NCBI GenBank assembly: GCA_002404095.1
Contig: DHJA01000231.1
Location: forward strand, 1-8,485
Origin: Planctomycetaceae bacterium UBA4732
Lineage (GTDB): Bacteria > Planctomycetota > Planctomycetia > Gemmatales > Gemmataceae
Reading direction: 5' to 3'
Length of the DNA stretch: 8,485 bases
Shown: piece by piece, positions 1-6,260 of the stretch
How the letters are laid out: the number at the start of each line of letters is the position of its first letter
Numbering within the stretch: position 1 is the first letter of the stretch
The notes under the pieces: generated by a model
Databases searched by the model: none
Seen by the model: only the letters and a program-made list of their open reading frames with translations
What the model was told of the DNA's origin: nothing
Translations under genes and position numbers: made by a program

Positions 1-8
1 CGGGCATT

Positions 9-31
9 GGGCGTAAGCCCCCGGCTCGCCA
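9..31. repeat. Short GC-rich palindrome downstream of the triple-repeat gene
   Basis: Positions 9-20 form a 4-bp GGGC/GCCC stem closed by a GTAA (GNRA-type) loop, followed by a C/G-rich tail to about 31. It lies about 25 bases beyond the stop codon of the minus-strand gene ending at 46. No T-run follows on that strand, so it is not a classical intrinsic terminator. It resembles the short GC-rich extragenic palindromes of planctomycete genomes and may be cut by the window edge. Weak call. Confidence 0.25.
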
Positions 32-45
32 AATGGAGACACTAT

Positions 46-747
46 TCACCTCCGCCGCGACGCGGGACGACGTTCCGCCAACAGCTGGGCAAGCGACCCT
101 CCTCCCGGCAGCCCGCGCCGACCTCTGCGCAGGCAATCGTCAATCTTCTGCCACGTTTCGCCGAGGACCGCGCGCACAGGCCCCGACCATACATCCGGCA
201 ACCTCCCCGTACGCGATTCATGGTCCATCGCCCAACTCAACACCTGCGCCACCGACAACGGCGCGGCGGTCGTCCGGCTGCGAATGCCGAGGCGCCGGCC
301 CAGTAGCTGGGCCAGGGAATCGTCGCCGCGTAGGCCGCGCAGGCCAAGCCGCAACGACTCATTGAGCGTTTGCCACACCTCGCCGGGCGCCGCCTCGACG
401 GGTCCGCTTTTTTCGTCCGGCCAGGCGCCGCTCTGCCGACAGTGCGCTTCGGCCCAGCGGCATATTTTGGCTTCCGTCAAACGCGGCCGCGCCTCAACTT
501 CGTGGACGCCGCGCTCGCGCTCCAGAAGACTGGCCAGCGAGTCGCCGGCCGGCAGACCGCGCAGGCCCAACCGCAGCGCCATGTCGATTTGCAGCCACTT
601 TTCGCTGGGATCGCCGAGGACGACGCCGGCGGCCGTCTTCGGCCATTCTCCGGCGGTGGCCTGATGGGCGTCGGCCCACGTCAGGATTTGCGCGACGGTG
701 AGCGGAGGCCGGGGCGGCATCGGCCGGCGTTTTGGCTTCATGGGCAT
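46..747 (-). CDS. Triple 74-residue W-rich repeat protein, function unknown
   Basis: The product is 233 residues and consists of three tandem units beginning at L16, L90 and L164, an exact 74-residue period with no gaps. Each unit reads roughly: (L)(T/S)xAxI(L)xWAxxH near its start, a GxWP turn (G33-W35-P36, G107-W109-P110, G181-L183-P184), a central tryptophan (W51, W125, W199), an LRxGxRGL segment, and (D/G)SLAxLL at its end. The pattern suggests compact helical domains. The WAxxH...GxWP...W spacing recalls helicase-associated/homeodomain-like DNA-binding modules and repeats I associate with Gemmataceae hypothetical proteins; that link is inference. There is no signal peptide or membrane segment; the N-terminus (MPMKPKRRP) and C-terminus (RRR) are basic, which fits nucleic-acid binding. 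I chose ATG 747 because GGGAGG (756-761) lies 8 bases upstream. ATG 786 is a real alternative with AGGAGG 10 bases upstream and would add 13 residues. The far-upstream GTG at 879 lies inside a palindrome and is unlikely. It may be co-transcribed with the hydrolase upstream. Confidence 0.75.
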   Translation of the reverse strand: MPMKPKRRPMPPRPPLTVAQILTWADAHQATAGEWPKTAAGVVLGDPSEKWLQIDMALRLGLRGLPAGDSLASLLERERGVHEVEARPRLTEAKICRWAEAHCRQSGAWPDEKSGPVEAAPGEVWQTLNESLRLGLRGLRGDDSLAQLLGRRLGIRSRTTAAPLSVAQVLSWAMDHESRTGRLPDVWSGPVRAVLGETWQKIDDCLRRGRRGLPGGGSLAQLLAERRPASRRR

Positions 748-755
748 AACGACTA

Positions 756-802
756 CCTCCCAAGGAATGCACGGCGTCAATGCCATTAGTGGTGTGCCTC
801 CT
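756..802 (-). promoter_or_regulatory. Two ribosome-binding sites ahead of the repeat protein
   Basis: On the minus strand AGGAGG (802-797) precedes ATG 786 by 10 bases, and GGGAGG (761-756) precedes ATG 747 by 8 bases, in the same frame. The second spacing is closer to optimal, and a further in-frame ATG lies at 741. Two protein forms differing by 13 residues are possible. This is direct sequence reading; which start is used cannot be decided here. Confidence 0.5.
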
Positions 803-805
803 GAA

Positions 806-896
806 TTAGGCGAACGGCCGGCGTGAGCCGGCTGGTACAGGATAGCGTCACCGATAGGATGCCGTACCAGCCGGCTCACGCCGGCCGTTCGCCTAA
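806..896. repeat. BIME-like inverted repeat, perfect 33-bp arms
   Basis: The left arm 806-838 and right arm 864-896 are exact reverse complements, separated by 25 bases (839-863). Each arm also contains its own 6-bp hairpin, GCCGGC-GTGA-GCCGGC (817-832 in the left arm), with a GNRA-type loop on one strand. This is the architecture of two REP units in opposite orientation. The right arm overlaps the 3' end of the dienelactone hydrolase gene, encoding its final residues LGERPA and the TGA stop. The element may slow or end transcription between that gene and the repeat-protein gene, or protect the mRNA 3' end. No T-run follows, so a classical intrinsic terminator is not supported. Confidence 0.85.
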
Positions 897-1643
897 ATCG
901 AGACCCTCCCCTAACTTTCGCTTGAACAGGTCGATCACCATACGATAGCAGATTAACGCCAACGCTGGGTCGTAACGCGGCCCCTCGTCGCGCAGGAAAG
1001 CATGGGCGCCGTTGAACTCATGCCAGGTATAGACGATTTTTGACTCGGACATCCGCGATTGAATCAGCCTTCGCCCTTCTTCGGGAACGTGCGGGTCTTG
1101 CCGTCCCCAGACCATCATCATCTCGCCGCGAATCTCGGCCATCCGGTCGAGCGTGTTGTCGTTCATCCCTAGCCCAAGGCTGCGCTTGTGAATGTCGGTC
1201 GCATAGAAACAGGCGCCGGCGAGAACCTCCGGGTTCATCGCCGCTCGGAAGGCGAGATGACCGCCAATACATATCCCCATTGAACCTATCTTCCCCGTAC
1301 AGCTGGGATAGGACCGTAGAAAGCGAATGGCCGCTCGGGCGTCGTCGTCATAGGCGGCGATTGCTTTGGCTTCTTTGTCTCGGTTGCCCTTGGCCGCGCC
1401 GGCCTGGTCGTAAGCCAGTTCGGTCCCCGGCGCCTCCAGCTCATGGAAGATCTCCGGCACGGCGACGACGAAACCGTGGCCGGCCAGAAGCGCGGCGGTT
1501 CGCTTGATTGGGCCGGTTTGTTGAAAGATTTCCGAAAACAGCACGACGCCCGGATAGCGCCCCGCCGCGACCGGACGGTAAACGTAAGTGCGCATCGGCC
1601 CGGTAGACGTTTCCAACTCACAGGTTTCTGATTGGAGAATCAC
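876..1643 (-). CDS. Dienelactone hydrolase family protein
   Basis: This is a 255-residue alpha/beta hydrolase of the dienelactone hydrolase (DLH, carboxymethylenebutenolidase-like) family. The catalytic triad is visible: nucleophile C125 in GMGICIGG-type context (G123-I-C125-I-G-G), D183 in GRQDPH, and H214 in NGAHAF. E38 in the early SEIF motif matches the glutamate that holds the resting cysteine in characterised DLH enzymes. Length and motif order fit a complete family member. Such enzymes open cyclic enol-lactones, but many homologues have other ester or lactone substrates, so the real substrate is unknown. No signal peptide is seen; it is probably cytoplasmic. The start is GTG 1643, with AAGGAG 7 bases upstream; a longer frame reaching ATG 1781 has no comparable site and runs through the promoter region. 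The last residues (LGERPA) and stop come from the palindromic repeat at 806-896, so the original C-terminus may have been replaced. No aromatic-degradation genes are adjacent. Confidence 0.92.
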   Translation of the reverse strand: MILQSETCELETSTGPMRTYVYRPVAAGRYPGVVLFSEIFQQTGPIKRTAALLAGHGFVVAVPEIFHELEAPGTELAYDQAGAAKGNRDKEAKAIAAYDDDARAAIRFLRSYPSCTGKIGSMGICIGGHLAFRAAMNPEVLAGACFYATDIHKRSLGLGMNDNTLDRMAEIRGEMMMVWGRQDPHVPEEGRRLIQSRMSESKIVYTWHEFNGAHAFLRDEGPRYDPALALICYRMVIDLFKRKLGEGLDLGERPA

Positions 1644-1650
1644 GGACGAA

Positions 1651-1656
1651 CTCCTT
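1651..1656 (-). promoter_or_regulatory. Ribosome-binding site fixing the GTG start of the hydrolase
   Basis: AAGGAG on the minus strand sits 7 bases before GTG 1643. It decides for the 255-residue form over the longer open frame starting at ATG 1781, whose extra 46 residues are basic and serine-rich and unlike the N-terminus of DLH enzymes. Confidence 0.75.
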
Positions 1657-1691
1657 CGTGACGGTTTGATGGAAGCAGACGGCCTCCGCGT

Positions 1692-1720
1692 AACGTAAGG
1701 GGGTAAGGAACAAGCGTCAA
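1692..1720 (-). promoter_or_regulatory. Sigma70-like promoter for the dienelactone hydrolase
   Basis: On the minus strand TTGACG (1720-1715) is followed after 17 bases by TACGTT (1697-1692). The predicted transcript start lies roughly 40 bases upstream of the GTG start codon. The spacing is ideal and the -35 box strong; the -10 box is moderate. Prediction from sequence only. Confidence 0.5.
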
Positions 1721-1762
1721 CCGAAAAGGGTAACGTCTTGGGAAAACTGGGCGATGTTTTCC

Positions 1763-1791
1763 TTGACAATCGCTTCCTCATTTGTCACACT
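1763..1791 (+). promoter_or_regulatory. Sigma70-like promoter for the FG-GAP gene
   Basis: A perfect TTGACA -35 box (1763-1768) is followed after 17 bases by CACACT (1786-1791), a weak -10. A leader of about 55 bases would then precede the ATG at 1852. Together with the promoter at 1692-1720 it makes 1644-1851 a divergent promoter region. No operator repeats stand out. Confidence 0.45.
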
Positions 1792-1851
1792 CATGTGGTT
1801 CTTTTCCGTCGGAGATTACTCCCTAACCTTCCGTGCGGAGGAAAGCGCTCA

Positions 1852-2019
1852 ATGACAATTCAAACGTGGCGGCAACGCTGGCTGGAACCCCTGGCCCGCT
1901 TGCTACGCGGTGAAACGTCCTACCGGCGACATCCGGCACGGCACAGCCCCGTCCTTTGTGGCGGTCGCCGACCTCAACGGCGACGGCAAGCCCGATCTCG
2001 TCGTCGTCGGCAGCATTAA
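1852..2019 (+). pseudogene. Out-of-frame N-terminal coding fragment of the FG-GAP gene
   Basis: ATG 1852 has a GGAGG site (1837-1841) 10 bases upstream and lies just below the promoter at 1763-1791. Its frame begins MTIQTWRQRWLEPLARLLRG, an amphipathic, arginine-rich opening typical of large planctomycete secreted proteins. It then degenerates into arginine-rich out-of-frame translation of the FG-GAP repeats and stops at 2019. The FG-GAP frame is displaced by +1 and its first start-like codon is GTG 1910, without a ribosome-binding site. The simplest reading is that this is the real 5' end of the following gene, separated from it by an indel or deletion between about 1900 and 1930. A sequencing error, a true inactivating mutation and a programmed shift cannot be told apart here. 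Confidence 0.55.
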
Positions 2020-5000
2020 CGCCCCTAACAACGTGTCGGTGCTGCTGAACACGACGACGCCGGGCGCGGCTGCGCCCACCTTCGCCCCCAGGGCGATCTT
2101 TACCGCCGGGCGTGGCCCCTTCTCCGTGGCTATCACCGATGTCAACGGCGACGGCAAGCCTGACCTCGTCGTCGCCAACTTCAACTCCGCCAGCGTGTCG
2201 GTGCTACTGAACACCACGACGCCAGGCGCGGCCGCGCCCACCTTCGCGTCCCAGGTGGGCTTCAATACCGGGCAGGGCGCCCGCTCGGTGACCGTCGCCG
2301 ACCTCAACGGCGACGGCAAGCCCGACCTCGTTGTCGCCAGCGGCGCCAACACCGTGTCGGTGCTGCTGAACACAACGGCGACAGGCGCGACCACGCCCAC
2401 CTTCGCGTCCAAGGTGGACTTCGCCGCCGGGATGGGTTCCGTCTCCGTGGCGGTCGGCGACCTCAACGGTGACGGCCTGCCGGACATCGTCGTCGTCAAT
2501 GAAGGCTCGAATACGGTGTCCGTGCTGCTGAACACGACGGCGGCAGGCAACCCGACGCCCTCCTTCGCCATGAAAGGGGACTTTGCCACCGGATCGAACC
2601 CTGTGTCCGTGGCCGTCGCCGATCTGAACGGCGACGGCAGCCCCGACATCGCCGTTGCAAACCGCAGTTCTAACAGCGTGTCCGTGCTGCTTAATACCAC
2701 GATGGCCGGCGCCCCTGCGCCCTCGTTCGCGCTCAGGACGGACTTCACCACCACGGCAAACATAGGTTCGGTGGCCGCCGTCGACCTCAACGGCGACGGC
2801 AAGCCCGACCTCGTCGTCGCCAGCTACGCCTATAACATCGTGTCCGTGCTACTGAACACGACAGCGGCGGGCGCGGCCGCGCCCGCCTTCGCCCTCAAAG
2901 TGGACTTCCACACCGTCACGTACACGGGTGCCAGTTCCGTGGCCATAGGCGACCTGAACGGCGACGGCAGGCCCGACGTCGTCCTCGCCAATCCATCCGC
3001 CAACAGCGTGTCGGTGCTGCTGAACACGCCCGAAACGATCACGAACGGCACGGCGACCGGGACCATCACCGAAAGCGATGCGCCGCCGTCGACGCCGACC
3101 TTGACGAGCATCAGCCCGAACTCGGCGATGGTCGGCGATCCCAACACCACCATTACGCTCAACGGCATGAACTTTGTCGCATCCTCCACAGCCGACTTCA
3201 ACGGAGCGGCGCTTACCACGATGTTTGTCAGCTCCACGGAACTGATGGCCGACATTCCCGCCGCCGATCTGACTATGGCGGGGACTGCCGCTGTCACCGT
3301 CTTCACCCCCGGCTCAGGCAGCGGTTTCGGCAGCGGCAACGGTTCCGGCAGCGGCGCCGGCGGCAGCGGTTTCGGCGGCGGCGGCACGTCCGCGCCTCAA
3401 ACATTCACCATCGACAATCCCGCGCCGACGTTGACGCGCATCAGCCCATCCTCCGCCCAGACCGGCAGCCCGGACACGACCATCACCCTGACGGGGACCA
3501 ACTTCGTCAACGGCTCGACGGCGGCGGAATTCAACGGTGCGGCGCTCTCAACGACTTTCGTTAGCGCCACGCAACTGATGGCCGTCGTTCCCGCCGCGGA
3601 CCTGGCGACCGCGGGCGCCTCCTACGCGGTCACGGTGGTCACGGCCGGTCCCGGCGGCGGCACGTCGGCGGCGCAGACGTTCACGGTGACCAAACCCGCG
3701 CCGGTGGCCACCACGCTCGTATTCCTTCAGCAGCCGGGCGACGGCTCGGTGCTTCAGCCCATTGCGCAAGTCGGGGTGCAAGTTCTGGATCAGTTTGGCA
3801 ATCCGGTGACCACTGGCACAGTGACCATTGCCGTCGCCGGCGGCTCTCCCGGCAACCTCGACGCGGCCAGCACCGTCGTCGTCAAGGTTGACGCCAACGG
3901 CATCGCCGTATTTACGGACCTGATCCTTGATGTTGTCGGAACGGATGCGCTCACGGCCACCTACGGCGATCCGATCCAAGCCACGTCGGCCAACTTCACG
4001 GCGTCTGCCGCGAATCTCAATCTTGTCCTCAACAGCTCGCAAACGACCGGCAACGTCCCCACGGTCGCCGCCGGCGACCCGTTCCTCCTGGGTGCCAGCT
4101 TCGTCGATAAGGCAACCATCCCATTGCAGGCGCGGATCGCCTATGGCGACGGCTCCGTCGTCACGGTCCCGGTGTCCGTGTTGAACCAGCAAGGCCAATT
4201 CAACGCGCCTCACACTTACGGGGGCGAAGGCTCGTTCCCGGTGAGCGTCACGATCCTCGACTCCGAGGGTCGTGTCGTGGGCGTCGGCGCCCTGCCGGGG
4301 GTGGTGCAGGTGTTTCCGGCCGAATTCGGCTCGGTGAACGTCCTCTACGGGCAACCGGGTCAGACCGTTTCGCAGTCCGTCACGGACTCGGCGACCGGGA
4401 TAACCACCACGCTTACCCTGACGGAGGCGGCGGATGACGTACCCGGCGGATACCTGTTGGTGACCGCGCTCAAGAACTTCGTCCCGCCGACGACGCCGGG
4501 CGTCGTGAAATTCTTTACCTCTTATGACGTGCGCCAGCACAACCTGCCCGCGGAGGCTTCGGTCGTGGTGACCGTAACCTTCCCGGACGCCTTGCCGCCC
4601 CTCACGACGCCCCAGCTCTTTTTCCTTGACACAAAGACCGACCCGTCGAACCCGACGGAAAAGCTGTTCCGGGGTCCGCCCCAGTTCAGCGGGCAGAGCG
4701 TAACCTTCGCTATTAACCCTTCCAGCACTCCGCGTCTGAAGGACTTGAACGGCACGGTGTTGCCCGTCGCGGCCACCATTCCCGGACAAACGGCGACGGT
4801 GGCGATCAGCCCGTCTTTGGCCGCGCTCGGTTTAGACGCGACCGCCGCGCTCCAAACGGCTTCCTTCCGAACTTCGACCCAGTTAACGTTGACGCTTGAG
4901 CCGTCGCAGGCCAGCCAAGTCAGCTCGACGCGATCGATTCTGCGCGGCGACCAGGTGGACGGCGGCGGCGGCGACGACTCGATGAGCGCCGCCGAGGTTT

Positions 5001-5383
5001 TGTTCCAGTTCCTGATTGATAAGTGGGATCACCTTCCAAAATTCTTGTTCTTCCACGACTCATCCGACGCCGGCCGGCCTTCGGACAGTCCATCGCCGCC
5101 GGCAACGGCGCCCGCAGCGCCCGATGCGAGCTTGGCGCCGAGTGAACCGCAAGAAAGCTTATCGGCACTCGATTTGTTCCTCCGCGATCCGGCGCCCTCT
5201 TTCGATTGGTTCACCCCGACGGCTCCCGTGAGCGACGCTCCAGAGGTTGGCCGGCGCCCTCGGATCGAACATCGGAATCCCGCTGCGTTCGCGGCGGCGT
5301 CGGCCGCCGGCTTGAGGCTGTACGTTTCGGGCAAGGAGAAGCGCCGAAAGGGCGGCCGCTCGCCTGCCGGCAAGCTTAAATGA
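1910..5383 (+). CDS. Giant FG-GAP seven-blade propeller / IPT-domain surface protein
   Basis: The open frame is 1,157 residues. Seven FG-GAP/VCBS repeats carry the calcium-binding DxNGDGxPD loop, with the first Asp at residues 21, 77, 131, 184, 238, 292 and 348. A spacing of 53-56 residues and SVLLNT linkers indicate one seven-blade beta-propeller. Next come a GTATGTIT strand resembling the end of a Calx-beta domain (379-390), two IPT/TIG domains (about 394-498 and 505-595; the first carries a Gly/Ser-rich insertion at 468-493), a bacterial Ig-like domain with a LDQFGNPV motif (about 598-698) and a PKD-like domain (YGDG 745-748, HTY 768-770). An unassigned beta-rich region follows, then a Pro/Ala/Ser-rich segment and a basic tail ending GKLK. 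Domain content implies an extracellular, calcium-dependent adhesive or structural role; the ligand is unknown. No signal peptide, dockerin or PEP-CTERM is visible in this frame. GTG 1910 lacks a ribosome-binding site, and the likely true start (ATG 1852) is in another frame, so the 5' end appears broken. Confidence 0.88.
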   Translation: MKRPTGDIRHGTAPSFVAVADLNGDGKPDLVVVGSINAPNNVSVLLNTTTPGAAAPTFAPRAIFTAGRGPFSVAITDVNGDGKPDLVVANFNSASVSVLLNTTTPGAAAPTFASQVGFNTGQGARSVTVADLNGDGKPDLVVASGANTVSVLLNTTATGATTPTFASKVDFAAGMGSVSVAVGDLNGDGLPDIVVVNEGSNTVSVLLNTTAAGNPTPSFAMKGDFATGSNPVSVAVADLNGDGSPDIAVANRSSNSVSVLLNTTMAGAPAPSFALRTDFTTTANIGSVAAVDLNGDGKPDLVVASYAYNIVSVLLNTTAAGAAAPAFALKVDFHTVTYTGASSVAIGDLNGDGRPDVVLANPSANSVSVLLNTPETITNGTATGTITESDAPPSTPTLTSISPNSAMVGDPNTTITLNGMNFVASSTADFNGAALTTMFVSSTELMADIPAADLTMAGTAAVTVFTPGSGSGFGSGNGSGSGAGGSGFGGGGTSAPQTFTIDNPAPTLTRISPSSAQTGSPDTTITLTGTNFVNGSTAAEFNGAALSTTFVSATQLMAVVPAADLATAGASYAVTVVTAGPGGGTSAAQTFTVTKPAPVATTLVFLQQPGDGSVLQPIAQVGVQVLDQFGNPVTTGTVTIAVAGGSPGNLDAASTVVVKVDANGIAVFTDLILDVVGTDALTATYGDPIQATSANFTASAANLNLVLNSSQTTGNVPTVAAGDPFLLGASFVDKATIPLQARIAYGDGSVVTVPVSVLNQQGQFNAPHTYGGEGSFPVSVTILDSEGRVVGVGALPGVVQVFPAEFGSVNVLYGQPGQTVSQSVTDSATGITTTLTLTEAADDVPGGYLLVTALKNFVPPTTPGVVKFFTSYDVRQHNLPAEASVVVTVTFPDALPPLTTPQLFFLDTKTDPSNPTEKLFRGPPQFSGQSVTFAINPSSTPRLKDLNGTVLPVAATIPGQTATVAISPSLAALGLDATAALQTASFRTSTQLTLTLEPSQASQVSSTRSILRGDQVDGGGGDDSMSAAEVLFQFLIDKWDHLPKFLFFHDSSDAGRPSDSPSPPATAPAAPDASLAPSEPQESLSALDLFLRDPAPSFDWFTPTAPVSDAPEVGRRPRIEHRNPAAFAAASAAGLRLYVSGKEKRRKGGRSPAGKLK
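3311..3386 (+). repeat. Gly/Ser-rich simple-sequence expansion inside IPT domain 1
   Basis: The stretch is an imperfect iteration of ggc-agc-ggt/ttc codons encoding alternating Gly, Ser and occasional Phe or Asn (residues 468-493). It sits in the loop before the last strand of the first IPT domain. The second IPT domain has only GPGGG there, so the tract looks like an expansion by slippage of a short glycine loop. Confidence 0.7.
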
Positions 5384-5441
5384 AATATGCAGAGTAACGC
5401 GACTTTGGAGAAAAATAGTAGGCGCGGCGCATGCGACCGGC

Positions 5442-5447
5442 TACACT
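5442..5447 (+). promoter_or_regulatory. Candidate -10 box 8 bases before the DUF2071 start
   Basis: TACACT is followed by 7 bases and then ATG 5455, the distance expected if transcription begins at the start codon itself (leaderless mRNA). No Shine-Dalgarno sequence precedes either ATG 5431 or ATG 5455. No clear -35 box is present 16-18 bases upstream. The same hexamer forms the -10 box of the promoter at 8419-8446. Tentative. Confidence 0.35.
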
Positions 5448-5454
5448 CGCCGTC

Positions 5455-6204
5455 ATGAAGCCATCTCACCCCGCGTTCACACAAGTCGATCATCGCCCTT
5501 GGCCAATCCCCGGCGGACCTTGGACGTGGCGGCAGAACTGGCACGACCTTCTTTTCGCCCACTGGCCGGTTCCCGCCGCCGACCTTCGCCGCCTCGTTCC
5601 CGACGGCCTTAACATTCAGGAATACGACGGCACTTCATGGGTAGGCGTGGTGCCTTTTCGCATGACGGGGGTTATGCGGCGGCCGTTGCCGGACTTGCCG
5701 TGGGTGTCCGCGTTCCCGGAACTCAACGTCCGGCTCTACGTCGAGCGCGACGGCAAGCCTGGCGTCTGGTTCCTCAGCCTGGACGCGGCCAATCCGCTCG
5801 CGGTCTGGGCCGCACGCCGGTTCTTTTATCTACCTTACTGGCACGCGCGGATGACCCTCTCGACCGCCGGCGACGAATACCGGTTCCGCTCCCAACGTCG
5901 CGGCGCCTCACCTATGAAGTTCGCCGCCGCGTATCGACCGACTTCGCCGCCGCGCCAAGCTCTGCGCGGTACGCTGGAATGCTTCTTAGTGGAGCGTTAT
6001 TGTCTCTATTGTCAGTCGCCCGGCAGGTCGCTGTACCGTGCCGAGGTGCTTCACACGTCCTGGCCGCTCCAAGACGCGGCGGCACAAGTCGAACCCGATG
6101 AGTTGTTAAGCACCCACGGCCTGGTGGTGCGAGGGGCGCCGCTTTTGCACTTTTCGCGCGGAGTGGATGTTGTTGTCTGGCCTCTGGCGAAGGTCGGCGC
6201 CTAA
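5455..6204 (+). CDS. DUF2071 (YqjF-like) family protein
   Basis: The 249-residue product matches the DUF2071 family (YqjF-like, related in fold to acetoacetate decarboxylase). Visible family features are an opening HRPWP (13-17) and W-rich RQNWHDLLFAHWPVP block (26-40), SWVGVVPFRM (61-70), FPELNVR (87-93), VWFLSLD (104-110), an FLVERY strand (177-182) and a HTSWPL block (200-205). Length is normal and the protein looks complete. The biochemical function of the family is not established; no catalytic lysine can be assigned with confidence. It has no signal peptide or membrane segment and is probably cytoplasmic. I prefer ATG 5455 because the family consensus begins soon after it and because a TACACT box lies where a leaderless promoter would be; ATG 5431 would add 8 residues and overlap that box. 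It lies 71 bases after the FG-GAP gene and 56 bases before the small gene at 6261, on the same strand, but seems functionally unrelated to both. Confidence 0.88.
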   Translation: MKPSHPAFTQVDHRPWPIPGGPWTWRQNWHDLLFAHWPVPAADLRRLVPDGLNIQEYDGTSWVGVVPFRMTGVMRRPLPDLPWVSAFPELNVRLYVERDGKPGVWFLSLDAANPLAVWAARRFFYLPYWHARMTLSTAGDEYRFRSQRRGASPMKFAAAYRPTSPPRQALRGTLECFLVERYCLYCQSPGRSLYRAEVLHTSWPLQDAAAQVEPDELLSTHGLVVRGAPLLHFSRGVDVVVWPLAKVGA

Positions 6205-6260
6205 TTTGCATCAGGAAAGCACGGCAAATCGCCTGCTCCGATGAAAGATGAGGGATTAAA

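Noticed and set aside
748..879. N-terminal extension of the triple-repeat protein to GTG 879
   Set aside because: The extension is translated from the palindromic repeat and its loop, has no ribosome-binding site before GTG 879, and overlaps the hydrolase stop; ATG 747 and 786 have good sites.
806..896. CRISPR repeat or IS terminal inverted repeats
   Set aside because: Only one inverted pair with a 25-base centre, no spacers, no transposase and no target-site duplication evident; a REP/BIME-type element fits better.
1644..1781. N-terminal extension of the dienelactone hydrolase to ATG 1781
   Set aside because: The extra 46 residues are basic and low in family similarity, cross the predicted promoter, and GTG 1643 has an ideal ribosome-binding site.
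1903..2802. 299-residue open frame antisense to the FG-GAP repeats
   Set aside because: It mirrors the repeat period of the sense gene (recurring VVFSSTDT) and has no ribosome-binding site; it is a by-product of the repeats and high GC.
2830..3387. 185-residue antisense open frame beginning with Pro-rich sequence
   Set aside because: The proline-rich start is the complement of the Gly/Ser tract; no independent evidence.
3548..4789. 413-residue open frame antisense to the IPT/PKD part of the FG-GAP gene
   Set aside because: Composition is Arg/Gly/His-rich with no domain pattern, as expected for the antisense of a GC-rich gene; the sense frame has clear domains.
1910..5383. Secretion or anchoring signal (PEP-CTERM, dockerin, LPXTG) at the end of the FG-GAP protein
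   Set aside because: The C-terminus is a Pro/Ala-rich stretch and a basic tail with no hydrophobic helix or sorting motif.
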